A stretch of 52,313 bases of DNA from Pseudomonadota bacterium (GCA_021847345.1 JAJZTW010000024.1:1-52313), one strand, 5' to 3'. Shown: positions 35,447 through 44,327, counted from the stretch's first letter. The notes: generated by a model from the letters alone, not told the origin. Translations and numbers: made by a program.

Positions 35447-35746
35447 ATGAGTGAGCAAGGCAACGCGGCCGAGTGGCCGCTGTGGGAAGTCTTCGTGCGC
35501 AGCAAGGCGGGGCTCGACCACAAGCACTGCGGCAGCCTGCATGCATCGGACCCGCGCATGGCGCTGGAGATGGCGCGCGACGTCTACACGCGGCGCCAGG
35601 AAGGCTGCAGCATCTGGGTGGTGCGTTCCGAGCACATCACCGCCAGCGACCCGGGCGACAAGGACATGTACTTCGACCCCATGGAGGACAAGGTCTACCG
35701 ACACCCCACCTTCTACAAGCTCCCGGCCGAAGTCGACCACATGTGA
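35447..35746 (+). CDS. paaB: Phenylacetyl-CoA epoxidase subunit PaaB
   Basis: A 99-residue small subunit. WPLWEVFVRSKAGLDHKHCGSLHASD and IWVVRSEHITASDP are near-invariant PaaB sequences, and KVYRHPTFYKLP is the C-terminal signature. PaaB bridges PaaAC heterodimers in the epoxidase complex and has no catalytic site of its own. GAGGAG lies in front of the ATG. It follows paaA by 45 bp and precedes paaC by 66 bp. Confidence 0.96.
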   Translation: MSEQGNAAEWPLWEVFVRSKAGLDHKHCGSLHASDPRMALEMARDVYTRRQEGCSIWVVRSEHITASDPGDKDMYFDPMEDKVYRHPTFYKLPAEVDHM

Positions 35747-35812
35747 GCGGGACCGCGCAACGGCCCCCGAGCCGTCTCCCGCCCGCAGCCCTTTCATCGA
35801 CGCCGTCACCCC

Positions 35813-36583
35813 ATGCAAGAGTCCATCCGCCTGCCTGAATCCCCTGAAGCGCGCTACCTTCTGCGCCTGGGCGACCTCTGCCTGATCCACGCCCAGCGCC
35901 TGGGAGAATGGACCGGGCACGCGCCGATCCTCGAAGAGGACATCGCGTTGAGCAACATCGCGCTCGACCTGATCGGACAGGCCCGCGGCGTGCTCACTCG
36001 CGCCGGGCAGCTCGGCGGCGGATTCGACGAGGACCAGCTCGCCTTCCTGCGCGAGGAACGCGACTACTTCAACCCCACGCTGGTGGAACTCCCGCGAGGC
36101 GACTTCGCGCGCACCATGGTGCGCAACCTGATGGTCTCGGTGCTGCTCGAACTGCTGTGGCAACGCCTGCAGGACTCCCGCGACGACGAGCTCGCAGCGA
36201 TCGCCGCCAAGGCCGTGAAGGAGGCGCGCTACCACCTGCGCCATGCCGCCGACTGGGTGGTGCGCCTGGGCGACGGAACCGACGAATCGCACGCCCGCAC
36301 CCAGCGCGCGGTGGACGAGCTGTGGCCCTACCACCACGAGCTGTTCGAGTCCGACGCCATCGACGAGCAGGCCGCCGCCACCTCGCTGGGGCCTCGCTGG
36401 GCGGACCTGCAACAGCCCTGGAGGCAACGCATGCTGGACTGCCTGGAACAGGCCACGCTGCGGCTGCCGGCGGACAGCGCGTTTCGCAGCCGCGGGCGCC
36501 ACGGCGTGCACAGCGAGCACATGGGACACCTGCTCGCCGAGATGCAATCCCTGCAACGCGCCTACCCCGGGGGCGCCTGGTGA
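35813..36583 (+). CDS. paaC: Phenylacetyl-CoA epoxidase subunit PaaC
   Basis: A 256-residue ferritin-like structural subunit that pairs with PaaA. LRLGDLCLIHAQRLGEWTGHAPILEEDIALSN opens the family fold, and KEARYHLRHAADWVVRLGDGTDESH and HGVHSEHMGHLLAEMQ are PaaC hallmarks. The stop TGA overlaps the GTG start of paaD (GTGA), showing translational coupling. Confidence 0.96.
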   Translation: MQESIRLPESPEARYLLRLGDLCLIHAQRLGEWTGHAPILEEDIALSNIALDLIGQARGVLTRAGQLGGGFDEDQLAFLREERDYFNPTLVELPRGDFARTMVRNLMVSVLLELLWQRLQDSRDDELAAIAAKAVKEARYHLRHAADWVVRLGDGTDESHARTQRAVDELWPYHHELFESDAIDEQAAATSLGPRWADLQQPWRQRMLDCLEQATLRLPADSAFRSRGRHGVHSEHMGHLLAEMQSLQRAYPGGAW

Positions 36584-37119
36584 GCACGCCAGCGGCAGCT
36601 CCCACGCGTACGAGCCGGGCCTGGCAAGTGCTGGGCGACGTGGCCGACCCGGAGATCCCCGCGGTATCGGTGTGCGACCTGGGCATCGTGCGCGACGTGC
36701 TCGAGGCTGACGACGGCGCGCTGCGCGTGGTGCTGACGCCCACCTATTCCGGCTGCCCCGCCACCGAGGTCATCGAGCAGGACGTGACGCGGGCGCTGCT
36801 CGACGCCGGGCTGGGCCCGGTGCGCACAGAGCTGCGCCGCGCCCCGCCGTGGAGCACCGACTGGATCAGCGAGCAGGGCCGGCGCAAGCTGCGCGACTAC
36901 GGCATCGCCCCGCCTGGCGCGAGCTGCCACGCCGCGTCCGACTCGCCGACCCAGGCGCAGCAGGCCGTCATGGTGCTGCGCGGCAGCGCCGCCCCGGCCT
37001 GCCCGCGCTGCGGCAGTTCGCACACGGCGCAGCTCGCGGGCTTCGGTTCCACGCCGTGCAAGGCGCTGTGGCGCTGCCTGGACTGCGCCGAACCCTTCGA
37101 CTATTTCAAGCCCTTCTGA
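36580..37119 (+). CDS. paaD: PaaD, SUF-type assembly factor for phenylacetyl-CoA epoxidase
   Basis: A 179-residue protein with a DUF59/MIP18 domain (VLGDVADPEIPAVSVCDLGIVRDV, LTPTYSGCPATEVIEQDV) and a C-terminal four-cysteine zinc-ribbon-like element (CPRCGS and CLDC). PaaD is needed to mature the Fe-S or diiron centres of the epoxidase rather than being part of it. The start is GTG (GTGAGCACG), overlapping the paaC stop by 4 bp; no ATG exists in a comparable position. Confidence 0.92.
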   Translation: MSTPAAAPTRTSRAWQVLGDVADPEIPAVSVCDLGIVRDVLEADDGALRVVLTPTYSGCPATEVIEQDVTRALLDAGLGPVRTELRRAPPWSTDWISEQGRRKLRDYGIAPPGASCHAASDSPTQAQQAVMVLRGSAAPACPRCGSSHTAQLAGFGSTPCKALWRCLDCAEPFDYFKPF

Positions 37120-37156
37120 CCTGCGGCCGGATCGTCCCCGGCCTTGCCGCCAAGCC

Positions 37157-38245
37157 ATGGATACCCACTTCTACGCCTTGCGCGTACGCGCCGTCGAGCC
37201 CGACACCGACGAGGCCGTGATCGTCAGCTTCGACGTGCCCGCCGAGCTTCGCGAGCGCTTCGCCTTCACCCAGGGGCAGTACCTGACCCTGCGCGCGACC
37301 CTCGACGGCAAGGAACTGCGCCGCTCCTACTCGGTGTGCGCCGGCGTCGACGACGACGTGCTGCGCATCGGCGTACGCAAGGTGCGCGGCGGCGTGTTCT
37401 CCAACTGGATCGCGCAAGGACTGCAGGCCGGCGACAGCATCGAGATCATGCCCCCGCAGGGGCGCTTCTACGTGCCGGTGGACGCACAGGCCCGGCGCCA
37501 TTACCTGGGCATCGCCGGCGGCAGCGGAATCACGCCGGTGCTGTCGATCCTGAAGACCGTGCTGGCTCGCGAGCCGCACAGCCGCTTCACCCTGCTGTAC
37601 GGCAACCGCAGCCTGCGCTCGACCATGTTCAAGGAGGAGCTGGAGGACCTGAAGAACCGCTTCCTGGCCCGCCTGCAGCTGCACTACGTGTTCTCCGACG
37701 AGCACAGCGACTCGCCGCTGCACCAGGGGGTGCTGGACGCCGATCGAGTGGCGGCCTTCCTGCGCGGCGTCGTGCGCGCCGACACCGTGGACCACGCCTT
37801 CGTCTGCGGCCCCTACCAGATGAACGACCAGGCCGAGGCGGCGCTGCTGGCGGCCGGGCTCGCCCCCGGGCAGGTACATATCGAACGCTTCGGCGTCGCC
37901 CCCGGGGACCTGCCGGCAGCCGCCGGCGCCGTCATGCACCACGCCGAGACCCGCGACCCGCCGCTGGCCCGCGTGACCATCCGGCGCGACGGACTCAGCC
38001 ACACGGTCGACTTCCGGCAGGGCGACCCTAGCATTCTCGACGTGGCCACCGCCGCCGGGCTCGACCTGCCCTACTCCTGCACCTCGGGAGTATGCGGCAC
38101 ATGCCGGGCCCGCCTGCTATGCGGGGAAGTTCGAATGGATCGCAATTTCGCACTGGAAAAGGCCGATATCGAGGCCGGCTTCATCCTCGCCTGCCAGGCC
38201 CACCCTCTGACCGAGCAGGTCGAGATCTCCTTCGACGAGCGCTGA
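37157..38245 (+). CDS. paaE: Phenylacetyl-CoA epoxidase reductase PaaE
   Basis: A 362-residue class IA-like reductase. FAD domain at about residues 1-105 (FTQGQYLTLRATLDG, RRSYSVCAG), NAD(P) domain at about 110-235 (YLGIAGGSGITPVLSILK, AFVCGPYQMND), and a C-terminal plant-type [2Fe-2S] domain (DLPYSCTSGVCGTCRARLLCG, LACQAHPLT) with C-x4-C-x2-C and a distal Cys. It carries electrons from NADPH to the PaaAC diiron site. It is the last gene of the operon, 37 bp after paaD. The other paa genes (paaFGHJKZ) are not in the window. Confidence 0.96.
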   Translation: MDTHFYALRVRAVEPDTDEAVIVSFDVPAELRERFAFTQGQYLTLRATLDGKELRRSYSVCAGVDDDVLRIGVRKVRGGVFSNWIAQGLQAGDSIEIMPPQGRFYVPVDAQARRHYLGIAGGSGITPVLSILKTVLAREPHSRFTLLYGNRSLRSTMFKEELEDLKNRFLARLQLHYVFSDEHSDSPLHQGVLDADRVAAFLRGVVRADTVDHAFVCGPYQMNDQAEAALLAAGLAPGQVHIERFGVAPGDLPAAAGAVMHHAETRDPPLARVTIRRDGLSHTVDFRQGDPSILDVATAAGLDLPYSCTSGVCGTCRARLLCGEVRMDRNFALEKADIEAGFILACQAHPLTEQVEISFDER

Positions 38246-38296
38246 GCCGGGCGCCTCGGCCCGCCGGCGGCCGGAGAGCTCGTCGGCGTGCGTCGT

Positions 38297-38764
38297 TCAC
38301 AGCACCCGGAAAAATCGCATCAGCACTCGGTCCGGCGTGCGCACCCCCGAGCCCACGAACACGTGCTCGGTGATCCAGCGCCATTGCGGCGCGGACACCT
38401 CGAACGATGGAGTGCAACGGAAATACACCGCCTCGGGCGGCACGGGCTGCCCCTGCAGCAACCGGGCAGTGACCTGCTCATCGGCGCAGCGCAACGCGCG
38501 GTTGTGCACATAGATCACATCGCCGGCATCGGTGCGCAGCATGTAGCGCGCATCGAGTTCGGCCAGCCGCGGGCTGACCACGCACTGGTAATCCGCTCCA
38601 CCGGGAAGGACCTCGCCCTGCCAGCCCTCGCCGCGCACCCGACCTCCCAGGATCGGGATCAGGCGCCGCAGGCCGTGCTGCGTGCGCCCGGCTTCCAGCG
38701 GCGCGCCGACCTCGACCTCCAGGTCGGCGAAAAAAGCGAGTCCAGGGGCGGGAATGTCATGCAT
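38297..38764 (-). CDS. DUF3237 (UPF0311) family protein
   Basis: A 155-residue soluble protein starting MHDIPAPGLAFFADLEVEVGAPLE. GLRRLIPILGGRVRG, DARYMLRTDAGDVIYVHNRALR and PEAVYFRCTPSFEVSAPQWRWI are typical of DUF3237, a beta-barrel family of unknown function often found near aromatic or fatty-acid degradation genes. It is convergent to paaE, so it is not part of the paa operon. It lies downstream of repeat copy B and might share a transcript with the ABC binding protein, although the repeat lies between them. Confidence 0.8.
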   Translation of the reverse strand: MHDIPAPGLAFFADLEVEVGAPLEAGRTQHGLRRLIPILGGRVRGEGWQGEVLPGGADYQCVVSPRLAELDARYMLRTDAGDVIYVHNRALRCADEQVTARLLQGQPVPPEAVYFRCTPSFEVSAPQWRWITEHVFVGSGVRTPDRVLMRFFRVL

Positions 38765-38782
38765 GGCGAGGGCCCGGTGGCG

Positions 38783-38967
38783 GCCGCGCGAAACCCGCGC
38801 GGCTTCTCAAGCAAGCGCTGGGCCGCCCCGAGATTGCTTGACCCCCTCGGGGGATGAGGCCGGACCAGCTGCTGTGCCTGCGCAAAGCAGCGCGCCGGCC
38901 GAATCCGAGCAGCCTGCAAGCTGCGAGGTGGAACGGGCTGGGCGCAGCCCGGCCCTGGGGGCGCTCA
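38783..38967 (-). repeat. Multi-hairpin dispersed repeat, copy B
   Basis: Read on the minus strand it starts with TGA, which is the stop codon of the ABC binding protein, and contains six hairpins in order: GGGCTG/CAGCCC (38935-38950), GCAGC/GCTGC (38909-38924), a compound stem GGCCGG...CCGGCC enclosing a 10-bp arm pair with one mismatch (38858-38900), CCCCC-GGGGG (38842-38853), TCAAGCAA-N19-TTGCTTGA (38807-38841) and GCCGCGCG/CGCGCGGC (38783-38803). The first ~120 bp match 52189-52313 with only two differences that I can see. It may act as a transcription terminator or 3' stabiliser. Confidence 0.85.
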
Positions 38968-40287
38968 GACGTGATAGCGGCGCAGCCTGGTCTGGATGCG
39001 CACCTTGGGGTCGTCGGCGTGTTCGACCGTCAGGTATTGCAGCGGGAAACGGCTGCCCGACGGCGCTGCCCGCCACTGCGCGCCGATCAGCGGCGTGGTG
39101 GCCACGTTGGGCACCGGACCGGCGCGGAAGTTGACGGGGCCGACCACGCTGACCACGTCGAGCTCGCGAATGGCCTTCACCACGGCGTGGCGATCCTTCG
39201 GCGCGCCGCTGCGCGCCAATGCCGCCAGGCCCACGTCGAACAGCGACAGCGAGCCGCCGAGCTGCTGGGTCCACTGCTTGCCGGAGGCCTTTTCGTAGGC
39301 ATCGGCCAGCGCCTGTCCGCCGATTCCGGTCGACGGCGAGACATAGGGAAACGCGGGCGACCAGTAGGCGCCGGTGGTGATGCCGTGGCCCAGGCCGCCC
39401 AGCGCCTGCACGTCCGATGGAAACAGCCCGACCTTGGCCGGGGTCACGATGCGCAGTTGGCGCGCCAGGCCCTGCTGCGCCGACTGGCGCAGGAACACCG
39501 CGAAATCGTTCGGCAGCGGCGCGCCGGTGAGAATCTGCACCCCCTCGGCGCGGAACTTCTGGATCTGGGCCGAGAAATTGGTGGTTCCATCCTGGTAGGC
39601 ACCCGGGTCGACCACCTTGTAGCCGGCCTTGACCAGTTCGGGCACCAGATGTTCGCGAAGCGCGTTGCCGTCGGCATCGTTGGGGTACAAGGCACCGACC
39701 ACCTTGTTGGTCGGCAGCAGGCCCCAGATCGACAAGTACATGCGAGCGAACTGCGCAACGCCGAAGGAGAAGTGGTAGGTCCACTTGAACGGCGACGGCT
39801 GGCCCGGCTTGGCGCCGCGTCCGAAGTACCACGATTCCCAGGGATCGACGGTGGACAGGCAGGGCACCCCCGCCGCCTCGCAGGCGTCGGCCACCGGATT
39901 GACCACCTCGGGAGTCGACGTGGCCAGCATCAGGTCCACGCCATGCTCGTTGATCAGTTCCTTGGCCAGCTGCGACGCCCGCGCCGGGTCGGACTGGGTG
40001 TCGCGGGTCAGGATCTCCAGCGCGTGGCTGCCGGCGCCCGAGCGCAGGCGCCCCGCGGTCTTGCGCCGCACCAGGTCGACGATGAACGGATCGGTCTGGC
40101 CGAAACCGGCGAGCGGGCCGGTGAGCGGGCTGATGAAACCCACGCGCACCGCGCCGGAAGCGGCCGCGCGCGCGGTGGCCGGCAGGCTCAAGGCCGCCGC
40201 CGTGGCGCCGGCCAGGCCGAGAAAATCGCGTCGACCCAGCACCGTCGAGTCGGCGGCGCCGGGGCTGCAGGGTTCGTGATGGCTCAT
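38965..40287 (-). CDS. Periplasmic ligand-binding protein of a branched-chain-amino-acid-type ABC transporter (orphan)
   Basis: A 440-residue type 1 periplasmic binding protein with a twin-arginine signal (RRDFLGLAGATAAALSLPATARA). VGFISPLTGPLAGFGQTDPF, LEILTRDTQSDPARASQLAKELI and the linking segments fit the Leu/Ile/Val or amide-binding family. GGAG lies 7-8 nt before the ATG at 40287. No permease or ATPase genes adjoin it, so its transporter must be encoded elsewhere. The ligand is unknown; relatives bind branched-chain amino acids, amides, urea or aromatic acids. Its TGA stop is also the first triplet of repeat copy B. Confidence 0.85.
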   Translation of the reverse strand: MSHHEPCSPGAADSTVLGRRDFLGLAGATAAALSLPATARAAASGAVRVGFISPLTGPLAGFGQTDPFIVDLVRRKTAGRLRSGAGSHALEILTRDTQSDPARASQLAKELINEHGVDLMLATSTPEVVNPVADACEAAGVPCLSTVDPWESWYFGRGAKPGQPSPFKWTYHFSFGVAQFARMYLSIWGLLPTNKVVGALYPNDADGNALREHLVPELVKAGYKVVDPGAYQDGTTNFSAQIQKFRAEGVQILTGAPLPNDFAVFLRQSAQQGLARQLRIVTPAKVGLFPSDVQALGGLGHGITTGAYWSPAFPYVSPSTGIGGQALADAYEKASGKQWTQQLGGSLSLFDVGLAALARSGAPKDRHAVVKAIRELDVVSVVGPVNFRAGPVPNVATTPLIGAQWRAAPSGSRFPLQYLTVEHADDPKVRIQTRLRRYHV

Positions 40288-40674
40288 CGCAGGACTCCGG
40301 AAGGGGACGTGCGGCATGGCGCCGCCCCGGAACGCGCCGCGACCCGCGCGATGGCGGCATTCATGCGGCGATATATGTCCAGTTTATTTACATCCATGAA
40401 CCACTTGCTCAGGGAAAACCAGACCCCCCGCTTCAGCCGCAACCAAGCCATTCCTTTGCAAGGCGCCACAGGCGGGTCGATGACCACGTCAGCAGCGTAT
40501 TTTTGTTGTGTTTCGAAAGTTTTCCCGCACACGCTCACAGGCCCCGGGGACATGCGCGACAGGCCCACCCGAGGGCGCGCCGGCTACCTAGAATCGATGT
40601 TCATGGGCGGCCGAGCGGCGCGCCAAGGGCACGCGGCCCGGCGCGGCGTGCGACATCGACGGGGGACGAGCCAC
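40288..40674. other. 387-bp divergent intergenic region (ABC binding protein / glpD)
   Basis: I see no gene here. The stretch 40361-40400 is clearly AT-richer (GATATATGTCC, GTTTATTTACATCC) and is the likely promoter area for the leftward ABC binding protein. Further right, GTATTTTTGTTGTGTTTCGAAAGTTTTCCC (about 40497-40526) could hold an operator for glpD, and TAGAAT at 40589-40594 is a possible -10. A 94-codon open frame on the minus strand (40284-40568) has no recognisable features and is not called. Confidence 0.4.
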
Positions 40675-42267
40675 TTGAACCAGGCCACGGCAGTCGACTG
40701 CGACGTACTGGTGGTGGGTGGCGGCATCCATGGCTGCGGCATCGCCCGCGACCTGGCGGGGCGCGGCCTGCGCGTGGTGCTGTGCGAACAGCACGACCTC
40801 GCCGCGCATACGTCATCGGCCTCCAGCAAGCTCGTGCACGGCGGGCTGCGCTACCTGGAGTTCGGTGAGTTCGGGCTGGTGCGCAAGGCGCTGCACGAGC
40901 GCGAGCGCCTGCTGCGCGCGGCACCCCACATCGCGCATCCGCTGCGATTCGTGCTGCCGCACGACCGGACGCTGCGCCCCTTGCCGCTGATGTGCGCGGG
41001 GCTGTGGCTGTACGACCACCTGGCGAGCCGTGGCGGACTCGCGGCCTCGCGCCTGCTCGACCTGCGGCGCCACGCCGCCGGCGCGGCGCTGCGCCCCGAG
41101 TGGCGCCGCGGCTTCGCCTACTCGGACGGCTGGGTCGACGACTCGCGCCTGGTCGTGCTCAACGCGATCGACGCGGCACGGCGCGGCGCCAGCATCCTCA
41201 CGCGCACCCGCGTCGAGCAGCTGCAGCGCCACGCCGACCATTGGCAGGCCTGGCTGCTCGCTGCGCACGGCGAAGCGCAGCAACTCCGGGCACGCAGCGT
41301 GGTCAATGCCGCGGGCCCGTGGGCCGACCGCGTGGCCCACGCCGCCGGCATGCACCAGGCCCGGCGCCTTCGACTGATCAAGGGCAGCCACATCGTGCTT
41401 CGTCGCTGGTTCGACATCCGCCATGCCTACCTGCTGCCCAACCCGGATCGGCGCGTGGTGTTCGTGCTTCCCTTCGGCGCGCGCCACGTGCTGGTCGGCA
41501 CCACCGAGCTCGAGTACGAAGGCGATCCCGCGCAGGCTCGGATCACCCCGCAGGAAGTCGAGTACCTGTGCGCCAGCGTCGGGCGGTTTTTCGCCATGCG
41601 CCCGGACCCGCGCCATGTGGTCTGGAGTTTCGCCGGTGTGCGCCCGCTGCTCGACGAAGACGCCGAAAGCGCGTCGGCGCTGACCCGCGACTGGCGTCTC
41701 GAGCTCGACTCCCGCGGCGGCGCGGCGCTGCTGCAGGTGTGGGGCGGCAAGCTCACCACCTACCGCCTGCTCGCCGAGCAGGCCGCGGCGCAGCTGGCCG
41801 CGCAGCTGGGCTGCCCGGCGGCGGACTGGACGGCGTCGGCGCAATTGCCGGGCGGGGACCTGCACGTCGCGCTGGAGCGCGCGCATCCGGGCCCAGCCGA
41901 CTTCGACGATTTCGAGCACCTCATGCGCCGCCGCCTGGGCTGGATGGACCCGGCCGTGCTGCACCGCATGGCCCGCGCCTACGGCACGCGCCTGCTGCGC
42001 TGGGCGGGCGATGCCCACCGCGCGAGCGATCTCGGAGCCGAGGTGATTCCCGGGGTGTTCGAGGCCGAACTCCACTACGCTGTGCGCGAGGAATGGGTCG
42101 GCTGCGCGGAGGACTTCCTGTGGCGCCGCAGCAAGTGCGGCCTGGAACTCGGCCCGCGCCAGGTGGCTGCCGTGCAGGCGTGGCTGGCCCGGAACCCCGC
42201 GGCGAGGGCAGCGCGCCCCGCCATCGACAACGACACCATTCCCAGCACGACCGGAACCGGATCATGA
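40675..42267 (+). CDS. glpD: Glycerol-3-phosphate dehydrogenase (FAD-dependent, aerobic)
   Basis: A 530-residue flavoprotein. The N-terminal dinucleotide fold CDVLVVGGGIHGCGIARDLAGRG (FAD) and SSKLVHGGLRYLEFGEFGLVRKAL are GlpD-specific. RLIKGSHIVLRR, LPFGARHVLVGTTELEYEGDP and LLQVWGGKLTTYRLLAE complete the catalytic domain, and the C-terminal helical domain (FEAELHYAVREEWVGCAEDFLWRRSKCGLEL) is present. It oxidises sn-glycerol-3-phosphate to DHAP at the inner membrane, passing electrons to quinone. A TTG start is chosen because GGGGGA precedes it and the protein then begins MNQATAVDCD at family length; in-frame codons upstream are alternatives. The stop overlaps the glpK start (ATGA). Confidence 0.92.
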   Translation: MNQATAVDCDVLVVGGGIHGCGIARDLAGRGLRVVLCEQHDLAAHTSSASSKLVHGGLRYLEFGEFGLVRKALHERERLLRAAPHIAHPLRFVLPHDRTLRPLPLMCAGLWLYDHLASRGGLAASRLLDLRRHAAGAALRPEWRRGFAYSDGWVDDSRLVVLNAIDAARRGASILTRTRVEQLQRHADHWQAWLLAAHGEAQQLRARSVVNAAGPWADRVAHAAGMHQARRLRLIKGSHIVLRRWFDIRHAYLLPNPDRRVVFVLPFGARHVLVGTTELEYEGDPAQARITPQEVEYLCASVGRFFAMRPDPRHVVWSFAGVRPLLDEDAESASALTRDWRLELDSRGGAALLQVWGGKLTTYRLLAEQAAAQLAAQLGCPAADWTASAQLPGGDLHVALERAHPGPADFDDFEHLMRRRLGWMDPAVLHRMARAYGTRLLRWAGDAHRASDLGAEVIPGVFEAELHYAVREEWVGCAEDFLWRRSKCGLELGPRQVAAVQAWLARNPAARAARPAIDNDTIPSTTGTGS

Positions 42268-43754
42268 GCCAGTACGTGGGTGCGATCGACCAGGGCACGA
42301 CGAGCTCGCGCTTCATCGTGTTCGACCGCGAAGCCCGCGTCGTGGCGCTGGCGCAGCGCGAGCACCGGCAGATCTGCCCACACCCCGGCTGGGTGGAGCA
42401 CGACGCCGACGAGATCCTGCGCAACGTGCACGAGCTGGCGGCGCGAGCGCTGCGCGATGCGGGGCTGCAGGCCCATGACCTCGCTGCCGTGGGCATCGCC
42501 AACCAGCGCGAGACCACGCTGCTCTGGGAACGCGCAGCAGCCCGCCCGCTCGGGCATGCGCTGGTCTGGCAGGATTGTCGTACCGACGCGCTGGTGCGCG
42601 ATGTGGTGCAGCGCCACGGCCGGCAAGGCTGGCGCGAGCGCACCGGCTTGCCTCCGGCCAACTATTTCTCGGCCTGCAAGCTCCAGTGGCTGCTGCGCGA
42701 GCATGGTGCGGGCGACGCCGCGGCGCGCGGCGACGTGCTGTTCGGCACCATGGACTCCTGGCTGGCCTGGAACCTGACCGGCGGCGCGCATGTCACCGAC
42801 GTGACCAACGCCAGCCGCACCAACCTGTTCGACATCCATCGCCTGGCTTGGGACGACGACATCCTCCGGGACCTGGACATTCCGGCCGCCTGCCTGCCCC
42901 GCGTGACGGCATCCTCGCAGCGCATCGCCCCCATCGCATGCGGGCCGCTGGCCGGGGTGCCGCTGTGCGCCCTGCTCGGCGACCAGCAGGCGGCGATGAT
43001 CGGACAGGCCTGCTTCCACCCGGGGCAGGCCAAGGTCACGCACGGCACAGGCTCGTTTCTGCTCATGCACACCGGCAGCCGGCCGGTGCGCTCGGCCGCC
43101 GGGCTGCTGAGCACCGTGGCCTACCAGTTCGAAGGCCACACCCCGTGCTATGCGCTGGAGGGGTCGATCGCGGTCAGCGGCTCGCTGGTGCGCTGGCTGC
43201 GCGACAACCTCGGGCTGATCGCCGAGTCCTCCGAGGTCGAGGCCCTGGCGCGCAGCGTGCCCGACAACGGCGATGTGTATTTCGTGCCGGCGTTCTCGGG
43301 CTTGTTCGCGCCCCATTGGCGCGCCGACGCGCGCGGCGTGGTGATCGGCCTGACCCACCACTCCAACCGCGGGCACATTGCGCGCGCCGCGCTCGAGGCC
43401 ACCGGCTACCAGCTGCAGGAAATCGCCGAGGCCATGCAGCGCGACAGCGACACGCCGCTGCATGAGTTGAAGGTCGACGGCGGCATGAGCGCCAACGAGC
43501 TGCTGATGCAATTCCAGGCCGACATGCTGGGCGTCGACGTGATCGTCCCGGAGTGCTCGGAAACCACGGCGCTGGGGGCGGCCTACGCGGCCGGACTCGC
43601 AGCCGGCGTGTGGCGCGACAGCGAAGAGATCGCAAGGCTGTGGCGCGCGCAGCGCAGCTGGCACCCCGGGATGCCCGAAGCGCGACGACTGCACCTGCAG
43701 CGGCGCTGGCGCCAGGCGGTGCAACGCTGCCTCGACTGGGCCGACGGCACCTGA
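42264..43754 (+). CDS. glpK: Glycerol kinase
   Basis: A 496-residue FGGY-family kinase. MSQYVGAIDQGTTSSRFIVFD is the glycerol-kinase N-terminus, HPGWVEHDADEIL and ANQRETTLLWER follow, WQDCRTD and GTMDSWLAWNLTGGAHVTDVTNASRTNLFDI are conserved, and LKVDGGMSANELLMQFQADMLG is the second FGGY signature. It phosphorylates glycerol to glycerol-3-phosphate, feeding GlpD. It is translationally coupled to glpD. No glpF facilitator or glpR repressor is in the window. Confidence 0.96.
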   Translation: MSQYVGAIDQGTTSSRFIVFDREARVVALAQREHRQICPHPGWVEHDADEILRNVHELAARALRDAGLQAHDLAAVGIANQRETTLLWERAAARPLGHALVWQDCRTDALVRDVVQRHGRQGWRERTGLPPANYFSACKLQWLLREHGAGDAAARGDVLFGTMDSWLAWNLTGGAHVTDVTNASRTNLFDIHRLAWDDDILRDLDIPAACLPRVTASSQRIAPIACGPLAGVPLCALLGDQQAAMIGQACFHPGQAKVTHGTGSFLLMHTGSRPVRSAAGLLSTVAYQFEGHTPCYALEGSIAVSGSLVRWLRDNLGLIAESSEVEALARSVPDNGDVYFVPAFSGLFAPHWRADARGVVIGLTHHSNRGHIARAALEATGYQLQEIAEAMQRDSDTPLHELKVDGGMSANELLMQFQADMLGVDVIVPECSETTALGAAYAAGLAAGVWRDSEEIARLWRAQRSWHPGMPEARRLHLQRRWRQAVQRCLDWADGT

Positions 43755-43830
43755 CGACGCAGCCGAGCCCCCCGCTCGGCTACAGTACGGTGGACCTCGC
43801 GCCCTGCTCCAAGCCCTCCCGCTCCCGACG

Positions 43831-44235
43831 ATGCCTTCGATGACCCCGTTGACCACGCCGCGACTGCTCGCGGCAAGCTGCCTGGCGCTGGCTGCCGGCA
43901 TCGCGCAGGCCGCAGATGTCGACGCCAAGGCCATGCTGCAGCTCGCCGATCAGTCGGGCTGCCTGGCCTGCCACGCGATCGACAAGCGCAAGGTCGGCCC
44001 TTCCTATGCCGAGATCGCCGCGCGCTACCGCGGCCAGGCGGGTGCGCTGCGCATGCTGCAGGACGCGATTCTCTACGGCCACAGCGGAAGCTGGGGGGTC
44101 ATCCCGATGCCGGCCTACGGAGGCGCGCAGCAGGTGCTGACGGAGCAGCAGGCGCTGGACCTCGCGCGCTGGGTGCTCAGTCTGGCTCCGCCCGGCGCGC
44201 CGCACGCAGCGCCTGCAGGCTCCAAGCCGCGCTGA
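43831..44235 (+). CDS. Small periplasmic class I cytochrome c (c551/c552 type)
   Basis: A 134-residue protein with a Sec signal peptide (LLAASCLALAAGIAQA) and a single haem-binding CLACH motif; the distal Met ligand is probably the one in GVIPMPAYGG. DKRKVGPSYAEIAARYRGQ is typical of cytochrome c551/c552. It is likely an electron carrier between the bc1 complex and a terminal oxidase or another periplasmic enzyme. A second in-frame ATG three codons in is possible. It stands 76 bp after glpK and may be in the same transcript, though it has no obvious role in glycerol use. Confidence 0.88.
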   Translation: MPSMTPLTTPRLLAASCLALAAGIAQAADVDAKAMLQLADQSGCLACHAIDKRKVGPSYAEIAARYRGQAGALRMLQDAILYGHSGSWGVIPMPAYGGAQQVLTEQQALDLARWVLSLAPPGAPHAAPAGSKPR

Positions 44236-44327
44236 GGGGCAGCCACCGCCCCCGGTGCGCCGGCATGGCGCTTGTCCGGGACGGCACTGCTTCGCACGCG
44301 ACCTCGTCAAGCGCGGCGGCCAGGCAG

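Noticed and set aside
40284..40568. Possible 94-codon gene on the minus strand upstream of the ABC binding protein
   Set aside because: It has no recognisable domain, and it runs through the AT-rich promoter region and into the downstream gene start.
38854..40674. In-frame extension of the glpD frame across the ABC binding-protein gene (1137 codons in all)
   Set aside because: It is antisense to a well-supported gene and repeat copy B. GlpD similarity begins only at about 40675, and high GC makes such long shadow frames common.
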